Source of the DNA: Pseudomonas oryzihabitans
GTDB lineage: Bacteria; Pseudomonadota; Gammaproteobacteria; Pseudomonadales; Pseudomonadaceae
Assembly (NCBI RefSeq): GCF_024652905.1
Contig: NZ_CP102428.1
Span: 2,802,501-2,866,500, forward strand
Direction: 5' to 3'
DNA length: 64,000 bases
Positions 35,602-43,829 of the stretch are shown here, one piece after another. The stretch's first letter is position 1; each line of letters opens with the position of its first letter. The position numbers were made by a program, and so were the translations under genes. Below the pieces are notes generated by a model that ran no database searches, was not told where the DNA came from, and saw only the letters and a list, made by a program, of their open reading frames with translations.

Positions 35602-36662
35602 GCGCGCCGGTCGCGCCCGCCGCGCCACCGCCGCGCCGCCACGAGGGCCTGCTGGCGCTCTGGGACGGCCTGATCCTGATCCTGGTCTGCGTGAACCTGG
35701 CGCTGATCCTGTTCGACAGCCTCTATGCCCTGGGGCCGCTCAACCAGGCCCTGGCCGCCGTGCTGCCCGGCTTCCACGCCTTCTATGGCGAACGCATCCA
35801 CGCCCACTTCACCCGCATCGACCTGGTGTTCGTCGCCTTCTTCATCGCCGACGTACTGCTGGGCTGGCTGGTGGCGGTGGTCGAGCGCCGCCATGCGCGC
35901 TGGTACCACTATCCCTTCATCCACTGGTACGACGTGCTCGGCTGCATCCCCCTGGGCGGCTTCCGGCTGCTGCGGGCGCTGCGCATCATCTCGCTGCTCC
36001 TGCGCCTGCAACGCCTGGGACTGATCGACATGCGCGGCTGGCGGCCCTATCGGCTGTTCAACCACTACTACCAGCTGCTCATGGAGGACCTGTCGGATCG
36101 GGTGATGATCAAGATCTGCGGTGAACTGCAGGACGAGCTGAATACCCGCGACGACTTCTCCCAGAGCGTGATCGACCGCGTCATCCGCCCGCGCAAGCAG
36201 CGGCTGATCGACGGCATGGCGCTGCGCATCCAGGCGATGGTGGAACAGGGCTACAGCCAGAATCGCGCCACCCTGGAACGGCTGGTCGGCGACGTGGTGC
36301 AACGTGCCCTGGACGAGAACCCCGACCTGGCCCGCCTCAAGCGACTGCCCATGGGCGAGCGCCTGGCCGACACCCTGGACGGGGTGCTCACCGATATCGT
36401 CAACGGCCTGGTACGGGAGGCGGCGGCCAGTCTGCGCACCCGCGACTTCCGCGCCCTGGCCAGTCGCCTGGCCGATCACGGCTTCGATCAGAGTCTGCCC
36501 AGCGGCGCCCAGGACAATGCCCTGGACGAGGTGCTGGTGGAGATCCTCGAAGTGTTCAAGCAGAAGGTCCTGCAGCGCCGGCTCGATCAGCTCGACGGCG
36601 AGCTCTGGCCGCAGGAATGGCAGCGCAGCGAGATCGATCCGATCAACGCGCCCCGGCGCTGA
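35598..36662 (+). CDS. Pore-less voltage-sensor-like membrane protein
   Basis: A 354-residue protein I do not recognise by name. The first 140 residues hold four helices that resemble the voltage-sensing module of ion channels. S1 is about 17-40. S2 (71-95) has D75 and D85. A short S3 is HWYDVLGCIP. The S4-like helix has arginines at 123, 126, 129, 136 and 139. There is no pore loop or selectivity filter. Residues 150-354 are soluble, mostly helical and charged. The start overlaps the adenosyltransferase stop. Its 3' end overlaps the convergent gene by 20 bp. Ion-transport-superfamily descent is inference. Confidence 0.7.
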   Translation: MSAPVAPAAPPPRRHEGLLALWDGLILILVCVNLALILFDSLYALGPLNQALAAVLPGFHAFYGERIHAHFTRIDLVFVAFFIADVLLGWLVAVVERRHARWYHYPFIHWYDVLGCIPLGGFRLLRALRIISLLLRLQRLGLIDMRGWRPYRLFNHYYQLLMEDLSDRVMIKICGELQDELNTRDDFSQSVIDRVIRPRKQRLIDGMALRIQAMVEQGYSQNRATLERLVGDVVQRALDENPDLARLKRLPMGERLADTLDGVLTDIVNGLVREAAASLRTRDFRALASRLADHGFDQSLPSGAQDNALDEVLVEILEVFKQKVLQRRLDQLDGELWPQEWQRSEIDPINAPRR

Positions 36663-37488
36663 TCTGCTGCTGCAGATTCTGCACCTGGGTCTGCAGGGTG
36701 GTGATGTTGCGGGTGGTCTGCAGGCGGAAGGCGTCGAATTCCTTGCTGTCCGGTCCGACCGGGCGGGCGTCCAGCTCGCTGCGCAGCACCAGCAGGTCCT
36801 GCTGCATCTCGCCCAGGGCCTGACTCTGGGCACTGGGTTTCTTCAAGGCGGCGATGTCCGCCTGCAGCGCCTTGTTCTGCGCGGTCAGGCTGGCGACCTG
36901 CTCGGCCAGGCTACCGGTCTGCGCCAGGCCATTCTTCAGCGCCGCCTGTTCCTCGGCCAGGGCCTTCAGCCGGGTGTCCACCTCGCCACTGCCGGTCTGC
37001 AGCGCGCTGGAAAGATTCTGCAGGCGATTGTCCTGGGCCTGCTGGTTGTCGCTCACCCCCTGCTGCTGACGCGTGAGTTCGGCGACCTTGGTCTGCAGCG
37101 TCTTGACCTGCAGCAGCAAGGCCTCGCGGCTGGTGGTGCCGGAGGATTCGCTTTCCACCAGCTTGCCGGAGATGTCACGCAGCCGGCCTTGGGCATCCTC
37201 GCTGATGCGCGCGAAGTTCTCCTGGGTGGCCACCACCTGCTCCTGCATCAGCACCAGTTGCTGGTGACTCCACCAGGCGACGCCGGCCAGGGCCAGGGTC
37301 AGAGCGGCGATCAGCACCCACAGCGGCGCCGTGGAGGGGCCGCGCCGGACCGGGCGGGCATGAACGGCGGCAGGCTCGTGATAGACCTCGTCGGCCTCGA
37401 CCGGCCGGCGACCAACGGGGCGACGGTCATCGCGCTCCGGTGTCAGGCTCGGGACGTTGTCCATTTCATCGAGAAGATCGTTGCGCAT
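36643..37488 (-). CDS. Single-pass membrane protein with long coiled coil, function unknown
   Basis: A 281-residue protein with a charged cytoplasmic N-terminus rich in Arg/Pro (1-52) and one membrane helix (about 55-72, LWVLIAALTLALAGVAWW). A periplasmic part of about 200 residues follows, made of Gln/Leu heptads predicted to be coiled coil. No catalytic motif is seen. It might scaffold envelope proteins. It is transcribed towards the voltage-sensor-like gene and their 3' ends share 20 bp. Confidence 0.75.
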   Translation of the reverse strand: MRNDLLDEMDNVPSLTPERDDRRPVGRRPVEADEVYHEPAAVHARPVRRGPSTAPLWVLIAALTLALAGVAWWSHQQLVLMQEQVVATQENFARISEDAQGRLRDISGKLVESESSGTTSREALLLQVKTLQTKVAELTRQQQGVSDNQQAQDNRLQNLSSALQTGSGEVDTRLKALAEEQAALKNGLAQTGSLAEQVASLTAQNKALQADIAALKKPSAQSQALGEMQQDLLVLRSELDARPVGPDSKEFDAFRLQTTRNITTLQTQVQNLQQQISAGAR

Positions 37489-37695
37489 GGCAGACCTGTG
37501 AGCAGAGGCGAAAAGACGGAATGGCGGCCAGTATAACGGTCGTCACGGCCGACGCGGGGCAGTCGGCCGAGGCTTTCGTTGCGGGATCGTGCACCGAAAC
37601 GCAGTCTGCGTCGACATCACTGCGCCATCACGACGCAGAATCAGCCGCGGTAGCCCTACCAAGCCCGCTGTTCCTGGCGCCAGCGCTCCTGGTAC

Positions 37696-37709
37696 GTGAT
37701 TTGCGTCAC
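37696..37709. promoter_or_regulatory. CRP/Vfr-like site GTGA-N6-TCAC
   Basis: A perfectly symmetrical GTGA-TTTGCG-TCAC lies 31 bp upstream of the following start codon. The outer bases (C and G) depart from TGTGA-N6-TCACA. Vfr is the CRP homologue of Pseudomonas. One such match in 64 kb can occur by chance. Confidence 0.35.
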
Positions 37710-37739
37710 GACCAACCTCAAGCCAAACGGGAGGTGAGC

Positions 37740-38036
37740 ATGGAATACAACAAGGCGTTCTTCGATTGCCTCGGCGCACTGCGTCGTCGACTGCGGCAGG
37801 AGCAAGGCATGGTGATTCGCTTCGACGAAGCCGAGGCGGTTCCGCGAATGCTGGCGGCCAGCCAGGCCTCGGACGATCCTGAGACCCGTGAACTCGGCGA
37901 GCGCCTGGCGAGGCTGAGCGGCTTGGTGCCGGTGGTGACCCCTCTGCCGTCCATGGCGGAGATGGCAGGCTCGACCTATGTCAGCCAGGAATTTCTCGCG
38001 GCCACTCGCCGCTACACCGGCCCGCTGCGCGGCTGA
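37740..38036 (+). CDS. Hypothetical 98-residue protein
   Basis: I do not recognise this family. The start is well supported by GGGAGGTGA 6 bp before the ATG. The product (MEYNKAFFDCLGALRRRL...) is soluble, mixed-charge and mostly helical, with no signal peptide, no metal motif and a single Cys. A 251-bp non-coding stretch upstream (37489-37739) carries a CRP/Vfr-like palindrome. Its 3' end overlaps the convergent SDR gene by 25 bp. Confidence 0.65.
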   Translation: MEYNKAFFDCLGALRRRLRQEQGMVIRFDEAEAVPRMLAASQASDDPETRELGERLARLSGLVPVVTPLPSMAEMAGSTYVSQEFLAATRRYTGPLRG

Positions 38037-38956
38037 CGCCGAGTTGGACGATATTCCTCCAATGCTGTCCAGGAGGCGGCCTGCGGACGAAAGCCGAAGG
38101 CCTCCTGGGCGGCGCGGATGTCGAGGGTGAAGGGACTGTCGAGCAAGTCGGGCCAGCGAGCTTCCTGGCGCAGGGTACGCAGCCGCGCATAGAGCGCGCG
38201 TGGACTCAGGGTCTTCGCCTCGGTCACCGCAGGCAGCTCGAAGCGCCGCAGCAGGAAGTTGACCGCATCCCAGCACACCAGCGGCTGGCCGTCGCTGAGG
38301 TTGAACACCTTGCCACTAGCCGCCGCCGGCTGCTCCAGCAGCAGCGTCACCAGCGCCTGGCGCAGATTGCCGGCACTGGTGAAGTCCCAGCGATTGAGGC
38401 CGTTGCCGCGGCGCCCCAGTTGCTTGGCCTTGGCCTGCTCCAGCAGCCCGCGCGCCCAGTCGCGATCGGCCAGGCCGAGCACCTGGGCCGGCCGCAACAC
38501 CGTGACCTGAGGGCCGAATTCACCGGCGGCCAGGGCCAGGCGCTCCAGTTGCAGACGGCGCTGGGCCTCACGGCCCTTGGGCTTGGCCGGCACCTGGTCT
38601 TCCTTGAGCGCCTCGCCACCCCGTTCATAGACACGGGCGGACGACACATAGACGAATTGCGCGACCTGCTGCTGCAGGGCGGCTTCGATCAGCACCTGCC
38701 CGTGGTCCAGATCGGCCGCGCTCGGCACGCCGGCCACGTCGGTGCAGTGGGCGATGGCGTCGATGTCGTCGCACAGCGCCAGCACCTGCGCGGGCTGGTC
38801 GAGCAAGGCGGGATGATAATCGGCGCCACGCTCGACCAGGGCATCCAGGGTCGCACCGGGACGGCCGTGCACCCGCACCAGTTGGCCGCGGTCGAGCAGA
38901 TCGCAGGCCAGGCCCGCACCGAGCGCCTCGCTGGCGCCCGTGATCAAGATACGCAT
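38012..38956 (-). CDS. NAD(P)-dependent epimerase/dehydratase-like SDR
   Basis: An extended short-chain dehydrogenase of 314 residues. The nucleotide-binding motif is GASEALG (near residue 7), with D at the end of the second strand region and YVSSARVYERGG at the serine strand. The usual YxxxK catalytic pair is not evident; the expected place reads PKGREAQRRLQLE. It may therefore be a binding protein or use other residues. The substrate is unknown. The ATG at 38956 gives the typical MRILITGAS start. It stands alone, convergent with the small gene before it. Confidence 0.82.
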   Translation of the reverse strand: MRILITGASEALGAGLACDLLDRGQLVRVHGRPGATLDALVERGADYHPALLDQPAQVLALCDDIDAIAHCTDVAGVPSAADLDHGQVLIEAALQQQVAQFVYVSSARVYERGGEALKEDQVPAKPKGREAQRRLQLERLALAAGEFGPQVTVLRPAQVLGLADRDWARGLLEQAKAKQLGRRGNGLNRWDFTSAGNLRQALVTLLLEQPAAASGKVFNLSDGQPLVCWDAVNFLLRRFELPAVTEAKTLSPRALYARLRTLRQEARWPDLLDSPFTLDIRAAQEAFGFRPQAASWTALEEYRPTRRQPRSGPV

Positions 38957-39037
38957 GTCGCTGGGATTCCCGAAGCTATCCACGGTCGCCCGCGGCGACC
39001 CATCGGCCAGTGTAACCAAAGCTTTCGACAGCCGCCG

Positions 39038-39925
39038 CTAGTCGCGCACCAGCCACTGACCGGCAACCTGTTCAAGGTGCCGGGTCAGGGCCTGCAAGGC
39101 GGCGCCACCGTTGCGCCAGCGGTGCCAGAACAGGGGGACGTCCACCCAGTGACCGGGCGCCAGATCCACCAGCTCGCCGCGCGCCTGGGCGGCCGCGCTC
39201 TGGATATCTGGCAGGAGCCCCCAGCCGATACCGCCCAGGGTCATCTGCAGGAAGCCCTCGGCGGAAGGACAGAGGTGGTAGTCGAAGGGCTGGGTGACGC
39301 CGAGCTGCTCCAGATAGCGATGCTGTAAGCGGTCATCCGGGCCGAAGACGATGGCGGGCGCCCGCGCCAGGGCCTGGGGATCCGGCAACCCGGCCAGTTG
39401 CCGCGTGCGGAATTCCGGGCTGGCCAGGGCCCGGTAGCGCATGGCACCCAGGGCACTGACCCGCGCCCCGGCCAATGGCTGGCCGTTGGCGCAGAGACAG
39501 GCGGCCACTTCGCCGGCGCGCATGCGCCTGAGCACCACGTCCTGATCCTGCACCACCAGATCCAGCAGTACGCCCTGCGCCCTGACCCAGGGACCGACCG
39601 CCAGCGGCCACCAGTTGGCCAGGCTGTCGGCATTGAGGGCGATGCGCAGTCGCTGTGGCGCCTCCTCGGCCAACCCCGGCACCGCGCTGCCCAGATCGGC
39701 CTCCAGCAGCCGCACCTGCTGGATATGGCGCAGCAGGCGCAGACCCGGCGCCGTCGGCTGGGGCGGCGTTTCCCGCACCAGCACCGCCTGGCCGACCCGG
39801 GCTTCGAGCAGCTTGATGCGCTGGGACACCGCCGATTGCGACAGGCCCAGCCGGCGCGCCGCCCGCTCGAAGCCGCCCTCTTCCACCACCACCGCCAGGG
39901 CTTCCAGCAACTTGTAGTCGATCAT
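39038..39925 (-). CDS. argP: LysR-type regulator ArgP
   Basis: Activator of the arginine/lysine exporter gene argO, responding to Arg and Lys. The 295 residues start MIDYKLLEALAVVVEEGGFERAA, with the winged helix in 1-60 (LSQSAVSQRIKLLEARVG). The effector domain continues to the C-terminus. Divergent transcription from argO, 99 bp away, is the classic arrangement. A perfect palindrome lies 9 bp upstream of the start. Confidence 0.92.
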   Translation of the reverse strand: MIDYKLLEALAVVVEEGGFERAARRLGLSQSAVSQRIKLLEARVGQAVLVRETPPQPTAPGLRLLRHIQQVRLLEADLGSAVPGLAEEAPQRLRIALNADSLANWWPLAVGPWVRAQGVLLDLVVQDQDVVLRRMRAGEVAACLCANGQPLAGARVSALGAMRYRALASPEFRTRQLAGLPDPQALARAPAIVFGPDDRLQHRYLEQLGVTQPFDYHLCPSAEGFLQMTLGGIGWGLLPDIQSAAAQARGELVDLAPGHWVDVPLFWHRWRNGGAALQALTRHLEQVAGQWLVRD

Positions 39926-39933
39926 CGATTCAG

Positions 39934-39948
39934 CTAATGCTGCATTAG
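39934..39948. promoter_or_regulatory. Candidate ArgP operator CTAATG-CTG-CATTAG
   Basis: A perfect 6-bp-arm palindrome in the argP-argO intergenic region, 9 bp from the argP start. LysR regulators normally bind such dyads near their own start and activate the divergent gene. TATAC at about 39965 could be the argO -10. Confidence 0.6.
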
Positions 39949-40024
39949 GAATATTGGTTTTTCTTATACACCCGGACCCGGCAAGGTGGCAGCCATTCCC
40001 GGACAACAAGGCGACACCCTTGCA

Positions 40025-40624
40025 ATGAACAGCTACTTCACCGGCCTCTTGACCATGGCCAGTCTCATCATGGCGCTGGGCGCGCAAAACACCTATCTGC
40101 TGGCCCAGGGGCTGCGCCGCGAGCACCATCTGGCCATTGCCGCCTTCTGCCTGACCTGCGATGTCATCCTGGTGGCCGCTGGCGTGCTGGGGCTGGCCGC
40201 GCTGATCCAGCACAGCCCGCTATTGGTGGTCATCCTGCGCTGGGGCGGCGCGGCCTTTCTGTTCTGGTACGGCGCCCAGGCGCTACGCCGGGCCTGGCGG
40301 CCGGCGGCCATCGACAAGCTGGAGACCACGAGTCCGCGCAGCCGGCGCCAGGCGCTGCTCGCCGCGGCCGGCGTCTCCCTGCTCAATCCCCATGTCTATC
40401 TGGACACGGTGCTGCTGGTGGGCTCCCTGGGCAGCCAGCAGGCCGCGCCCCTGGCCTATGTGTTCGGCGCCGCCACCGCCTCCATGCTGTGGTTCTTCGG
40501 ACTCGCCCTGGGCGCGGCCTGGGCCGCGCCCTACCTGGCCCGTCCGGGGGTGTGGCGACTGATCGATCTGCTGGTGGCTGGGGTGATGTTTGCCGTCGCG
40601 GTGCAATTGCTGGTCTCGACCTGA
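40025..40624 (+). CDS. argO: LysE/ArgO-family amino-acid exporter
   Basis: Inner-membrane exporter of arginine and lysine analogues. The ATG at 40025 gives 199 residues starting MNSYFTGLLTMASLIMALGAQNTYLLAQG; the GAQNTYLL part is diagnostic for the LysE family. About six membrane segments are visible, and NPHVYLDTVLL is the second conserved loop. The frame is open upstream to a GTG at 39986, which would add 13 residues. Regulated by the divergent argP. Confidence 0.93.
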   Translation: MNSYFTGLLTMASLIMALGAQNTYLLAQGLRREHHLAIAAFCLTCDVILVAAGVLGLAALIQHSPLLVVILRWGGAAFLFWYGAQALRRAWRPAAIDKLETTSPRSRRQALLAAAGVSLLNPHVYLDTVLLVGSLGSQQAAPLAYVFGAATASMLWFFGLALGAAWAAPYLARPGVWRLIDLLVAGVMFAVAVQLLVST

Positions 40625-40686
40625 GGCTGGCCTTCGCCCGGCGAGCGCCCTAAGCTGCGGCTCTGCGTTTCCTGTCGAGAGTCCCT

Positions 40687-41652
40687 ATGCCCTTCGCCCG
40701 CTCGCTCCGTAGTCAGAGCCTGCTCCTGTTTGGCGGCAGTCTACTGCTGATGCTGCTGATCGCCCTGGCCGGCTTCGGCCTGCTCTCCCGCGAGCTGCAC
40801 CGCTACCAGCACCTGATCGAAGGGCCGCTGGAGCGGCTGGTGGAGATCGACGACACCCACCTGACCTTCAAGATCCAGGTGCAGGAGTGGAAGAACTTTC
40901 TCCTGCGCGGTGGCGATGCCGCGACCGCCGAACGCTACTGGCAGGCCTTTCTGACCCGCGAAGCAGAGGTCGACCAGCGCCTGCAACAGCTGGCCACCCG
41001 CGTCGACCCCGAACTGCAACCGCGGCTCCAGGCGCTGCGCGCCCAGCACGGGCGTCTGGGCGAGCGCTATCGCGCCGGCCATGCCGCCTATCTGGCTCAT
41101 GACCGCGATCCGCGCCGCGGCGATGCCGAGGTTCGGGGTATCGACCGGGAGACCGCCGAGGGCTTCGCCACCCTGGTCGACGACCTGCATGGACACACCG
41201 CCGCGCAGATCGCCGCCATCCGCGCCGAGGCCCAGCGCGACATCCTGCTCGCCGGCCTGGCCCTGCTGCTCTGTGGCGGCGGCCTGCTGTTCCTCGGGGT
41301 ACGGCTGGTGGAGCGTCGACTGGTGGATCCACTGGTGGCCTGCGCCCGGCAACTGGGTCTGCTGGCCCGCGGACGTTTCGGCGAACGGCTGCCCAGCGGG
41401 CGCGATGACGAACTGGGCCGCCTGACCCTCAGCACCAATCTCCTGCGCGAGGCCGCCGTGCAGCACACCCACGACCTGCGCCACCAGGCCAACGAAGTCG
41501 GCGCCCTCAGCGCCCTGCTGGCCAGTCAGTTGCTGACCGAACCAGGTCAGCCAGCGCGCGACATCGATCCGCAGGTACTCAAGGACGTCAGCCGCCGCCT
41601 CGCCGACATCGCCGGTGATCTGCAGGAGGCCGCCAGCCAGCGGCAGGATTGA
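40687..41652 (+). CDS. Receptor-like membrane protein (four-helix-bundle sensor plus HAMP) without output domain
   Basis: A 321-residue protein built like the front half of a chemoreceptor. The first membrane segment is about 11-33. The periplasmic region (34-185) looks like a four-helix bundle. The second segment is about 187-207, and a HAMP-like region (208-262) contains VDPLVACARQLGLLARG and DDELGRL. Instead of a methyl-accepting or kinase domain it ends after a short helical tail. It is an intact frame with a normal start and stop, so it is not obviously a broken gene. Partner unknown. Confidence 0.75.
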   Translation: MPFARSLRSQSLLLFGGSLLLMLLIALAGFGLLSRELHRYQHLIEGPLERLVEIDDTHLTFKIQVQEWKNFLLRGGDAATAERYWQAFLTREAEVDQRLQQLATRVDPELQPRLQALRAQHGRLGERYRAGHAAYLAHDRDPRRGDAEVRGIDRETAEGFATLVDDLHGHTAAQIAAIRAEAQRDILLAGLALLLCGGGLLFLGVRLVERRLVDPLVACARQLGLLARGRFGERLPSGRDDELGRLTLSTNLLREAAVQHTHDLRHQANEVGALSALLASQLLTEPGQPARDIDPQVLKDVSRRLADIAGDLQEAASQRQD

Positions 41653-41661
41653 GCGGCGGCG

Positions 41662-42276
41662 CTAGAGCTGCGCCGGTACCTCGCGCCATTGGCCCGGCGC
41701 CAGGTCGTCCAGCGTCCAGGGGCCGATGCGTACGCGCACCAGGCGCAGCGTCGGCAAGCCCACCGCGGCGGTCATGCGCCGCACCTGGCGATTGCGCCCC
41801 TCACGGATGGTCAGCTCGATCCAGGCGGTCGGCACGCTCTTGCGAAAGCGCACCGGCGGATCGCGCTCCCAGAGCACCGGCGGCTCGGCCAGCAGGCGCG
41901 CTTCGGCCGGCAGCGTGGGGCCGTCATTGAGTTCGACCCCCTGGCGCAGGCACTGCAATTGCGCTTCGCTGGGCGTGCCTTCCACCTGGGCCCAGTAGGT
42001 CTTGGGCAGCTTGTGCCGGGGATCGGCGATGCGCGCCTGCAACTGGCCATCGTTGGTCAGCAGGAGCAGGCCTTCGCTGTCGCGATCCAGACGACCGGCG
42101 GGATAGACCCCTGGCACCGCGACGAAGGCCTTCAGGGTCGCGCGGCCGTCAGCGTCGGCGAATTGGGTGAGCACATCGAAGGGCTTGTTGAGCAGCAGCA
42201 GCCGCGGCGTGACCGGCGGCGCCTTTGCCTGGCGACGGGGACGCTGACCGGGGGTGGAACGGGTATTTCGCGACAT
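41662..42276 (-). CDS. rluE: 23S rRNA pseudouridine(2457) synthase
   Basis: Makes pseudouridine 2457 in 23S rRNA. The 204 residues have a basic N-terminal tail, [13 protein letters not shown], and the catalytic [18 protein letters not shown], whose Asp is the nucleophile; that segment is at about residues 60-77. They also have [10 protein letters not shown] near the C-terminus. Similarity to E. coli RluE along the whole length supports the assignment over RsuA or RluB, since no S4 domain is present. Confidence 0.93.
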   Translation of the reverse strand: MSRNTRSTPGQRPRRQAKAPPVTPRLLLLNKPFDVLTQFADADGRATLKAFVAVPGVYPAGRLDRDSEGLLLLTNDGQLQARIADPRHKLPKTYWAQVEGTPSEAQLQCLRQGVELNDGPTLPAEARLLAEPPVLWERDPPVRFRKSVPTAWIELTIREGRNRQVRRMTAAVGLPTLRLVRVRIGPWTLDDLAPGQWREVPAQL

Positions 42277-42333
42277 GGGGATCGACGGCGGTTAGGGTAA
42301 TCTGAATGGCCCAGTCTATTCGTCCGAGGTCCC

Positions 42334-43365
42334 ATGCGCATCTTTCGTCCGCTGTGGCTGATCCACCTGCTCACCCTGGCCGGCTGCGCTTCGTCCGCCT
42401 ACGAGGGTCCGCGCTCCGATCACTTCGACGGCGCGCGCTTCCACAACCTGGCGCCACGCGAGGACAAGAGTCTCTGGACGCTGCTGAAATGGCAGTTCAC
42501 CCGCACCCGTCCCGAGTGGACCTGGCAGGACGGCCCAGCCGTGCCGACACGGCCGGCGACGCGGGTCGAGGGCGGTGAGTTGCGGGTGACCTTCGTCAAC
42601 CACGCCACCCTGCTGATCCAGCACCAGGGCCTCAACATCCTCGCCGATCCGGTGTGGTCGGCGCGGGTCAGTCCCTTCAGCTTCATCGGGCCCCGGCGCC
42701 ATCACGCGCCCGGCGTGGCCCTGGACGACCTGCCGCCGCTGGATCTGATCTTTGTCAGCCACAGTCACTACGATCATATGGATCTGGCGACCCTGAGGCG
42801 CCTGGCCGAGCGCGCGCCCCTGACGCCGGTGGTGACGCCCTTGGGCAATGCCGAGCTGATCCGCCGCGAGACCGGCTTCGTCACGGTCAGCGAACTGGAC
42901 TGGTGGCAGAGTCTGCCGCTCAAGGACGGCATACGCCTGCACCTGGTGCCGGGCCAGCACTGGTCGGCGCGCAGTCGCCTCGACACCAATCGCCGGCTGT
43001 GGGGTGGCTTCGTGCTGGAAGCGCCGACCGGGCCGGTCTATTTCGCTGGCGATACCGGCTGGGGCCCGCACTTCGCGCTGATCCGCGAACGCCTCGGCGC
43101 ACCGCGCTTCGCCGCGCTGCCCATTGGCGCCTATGAACCCCGCTGGTTCATGCAGGACAGCCACCTCAACCCGGACGATGCCGTACGCGCCCATCAGGCG
43201 CTGGGCGCTGCCAGCAGTCTGGGCATCCACTTCGGCACCTTTCCACTGAGCGACGAAGGTCAGTTCGCCCCGCCCCGCGATCTGGCTCATGCCCGGACAC
43301 TGCATGGGCTGGCGGACGAGGCATTCAGGACGCTGGCGCCGGGCGAGGTCTGGTCGGTGCCCTGA
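42334..43365 (+). CDS. Metallo-beta-lactamase-fold lipoprotein (NAPE-PLD-like)
   Basis: A 343-residue protein. The lipobox LTLAGC puts the lipidated Cys at residue 18, followed by Ala, suggesting the outer membrane. The zinc motif HSHYDHMD, VNHATLLI and FAGDTGWG are typical of the MBL subgroup that includes N-acyl-phosphatidylethanolamine phospholipase D. A periplasmic phospholipase or related phosphodiesterase activity is possible but not shown. It is convergent with the satD/membrane pair, 2 bp apart. Confidence 0.85.
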   Translation: MRIFRPLWLIHLLTLAGCASSAYEGPRSDHFDGARFHNLAPREDKSLWTLLKWQFTRTRPEWTWQDGPAVPTRPATRVEGGELRVTFVNHATLLIQHQGLNILADPVWSARVSPFSFIGPRRHHAPGVALDDLPPLDLIFVSHSHYDHMDLATLRRLAERAPLTPVVTPLGNAELIRRETGFVTVSELDWWQSLPLKDGIRLHLVPGQHWSARSRLDTNRRLWGGFVLEAPTGPVYFAGDTGWGPHFALIRERLGAPRFAALPIGAYEPRWFMQDSHLNPDDAVRAHQALGAASSLGIHFGTFPLSDEGQFAPPRDLAHARTLHGLADEAFRTLAPGEVWSVP

Positions 43366-43367
43366 GG

Positions 43368-43829
43368 TCAGCCGCCGACCTTTGCTGTTTCGATCAAAGG
43401 CGGTAGAGAGGAAGCGCTGAGCCAATCCATGAGGGTGGCTCTCATACCGATTCCCCAATGCTGGTCATAGAGCATCCAGGGCCCGGTGACCACGATGGCC
43501 CAGAGAATGCTGAACAGCGAACCGACCAGAAAGTATTCGGCAAAGTCCCGCTGATCCAGCTCCTTGAAGCGAGCGACGGTCTTGAGCGCTATCACCGCCG
43601 CGAGGATTTCCCAGCTGTTGCTCAGCAGTCCCGCAGCCAACACCAGGCGCTCGAGCCAACCGATGAGGCGTCCCGCGGAAAAGGCGCCATCGGCGGATGA
43701 GTCTGACACCCCTGGTCGTCGCATGCGGATGAGCATCCTGCGACACAGGGCATTGCCGAGCTCGGTCAACAGGACCAAGGCCAAGAGCGTATAGGCCAGT
43801 GCATGCAATCCTTGCAGCAACCCGTTCAC
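43368..43829 (-). CDS. Small multi-pass membrane protein coupled to SatD
   Basis: A 153-residue membrane protein started by GTG, after AGGGAGG, whose start codon overlaps the satD stop (GTGA). Hydrophobic segments lie at about 8-26, 53-82 and 97-119. The stretch GRLIGWLERLV...ALKTVARF...EYFLVGSLFS resembles the C-terminal part of DUF3307-type membrane proteins that often accompany satD genes; that link is from memory. Base composition is lower in GC than the surroundings. The function is unknown. It could be a membrane effector controlled by its SatD partner. Confidence 0.7.
   Translation of the reverse strand: MNGLLQGLHALAYTLLALVLLTELGNALCRRMLIRMRRPGVSDSSADGAFSAGRLIGWLERLVLAAGLLSNSWEILAAVIALKTVARFKELDQRDFAEYFLVGSLFSILWAIVVTGPWMLYDQHWGIGMRATLMDWLSASSLPPLIETAKVGG

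Noticed and set aside
37543..37779. A small minus-strand frame upstream of the 98-residue gene
   Set aside because: No ribosome site, odd composition and overlap with a well-supported start on the other strand.
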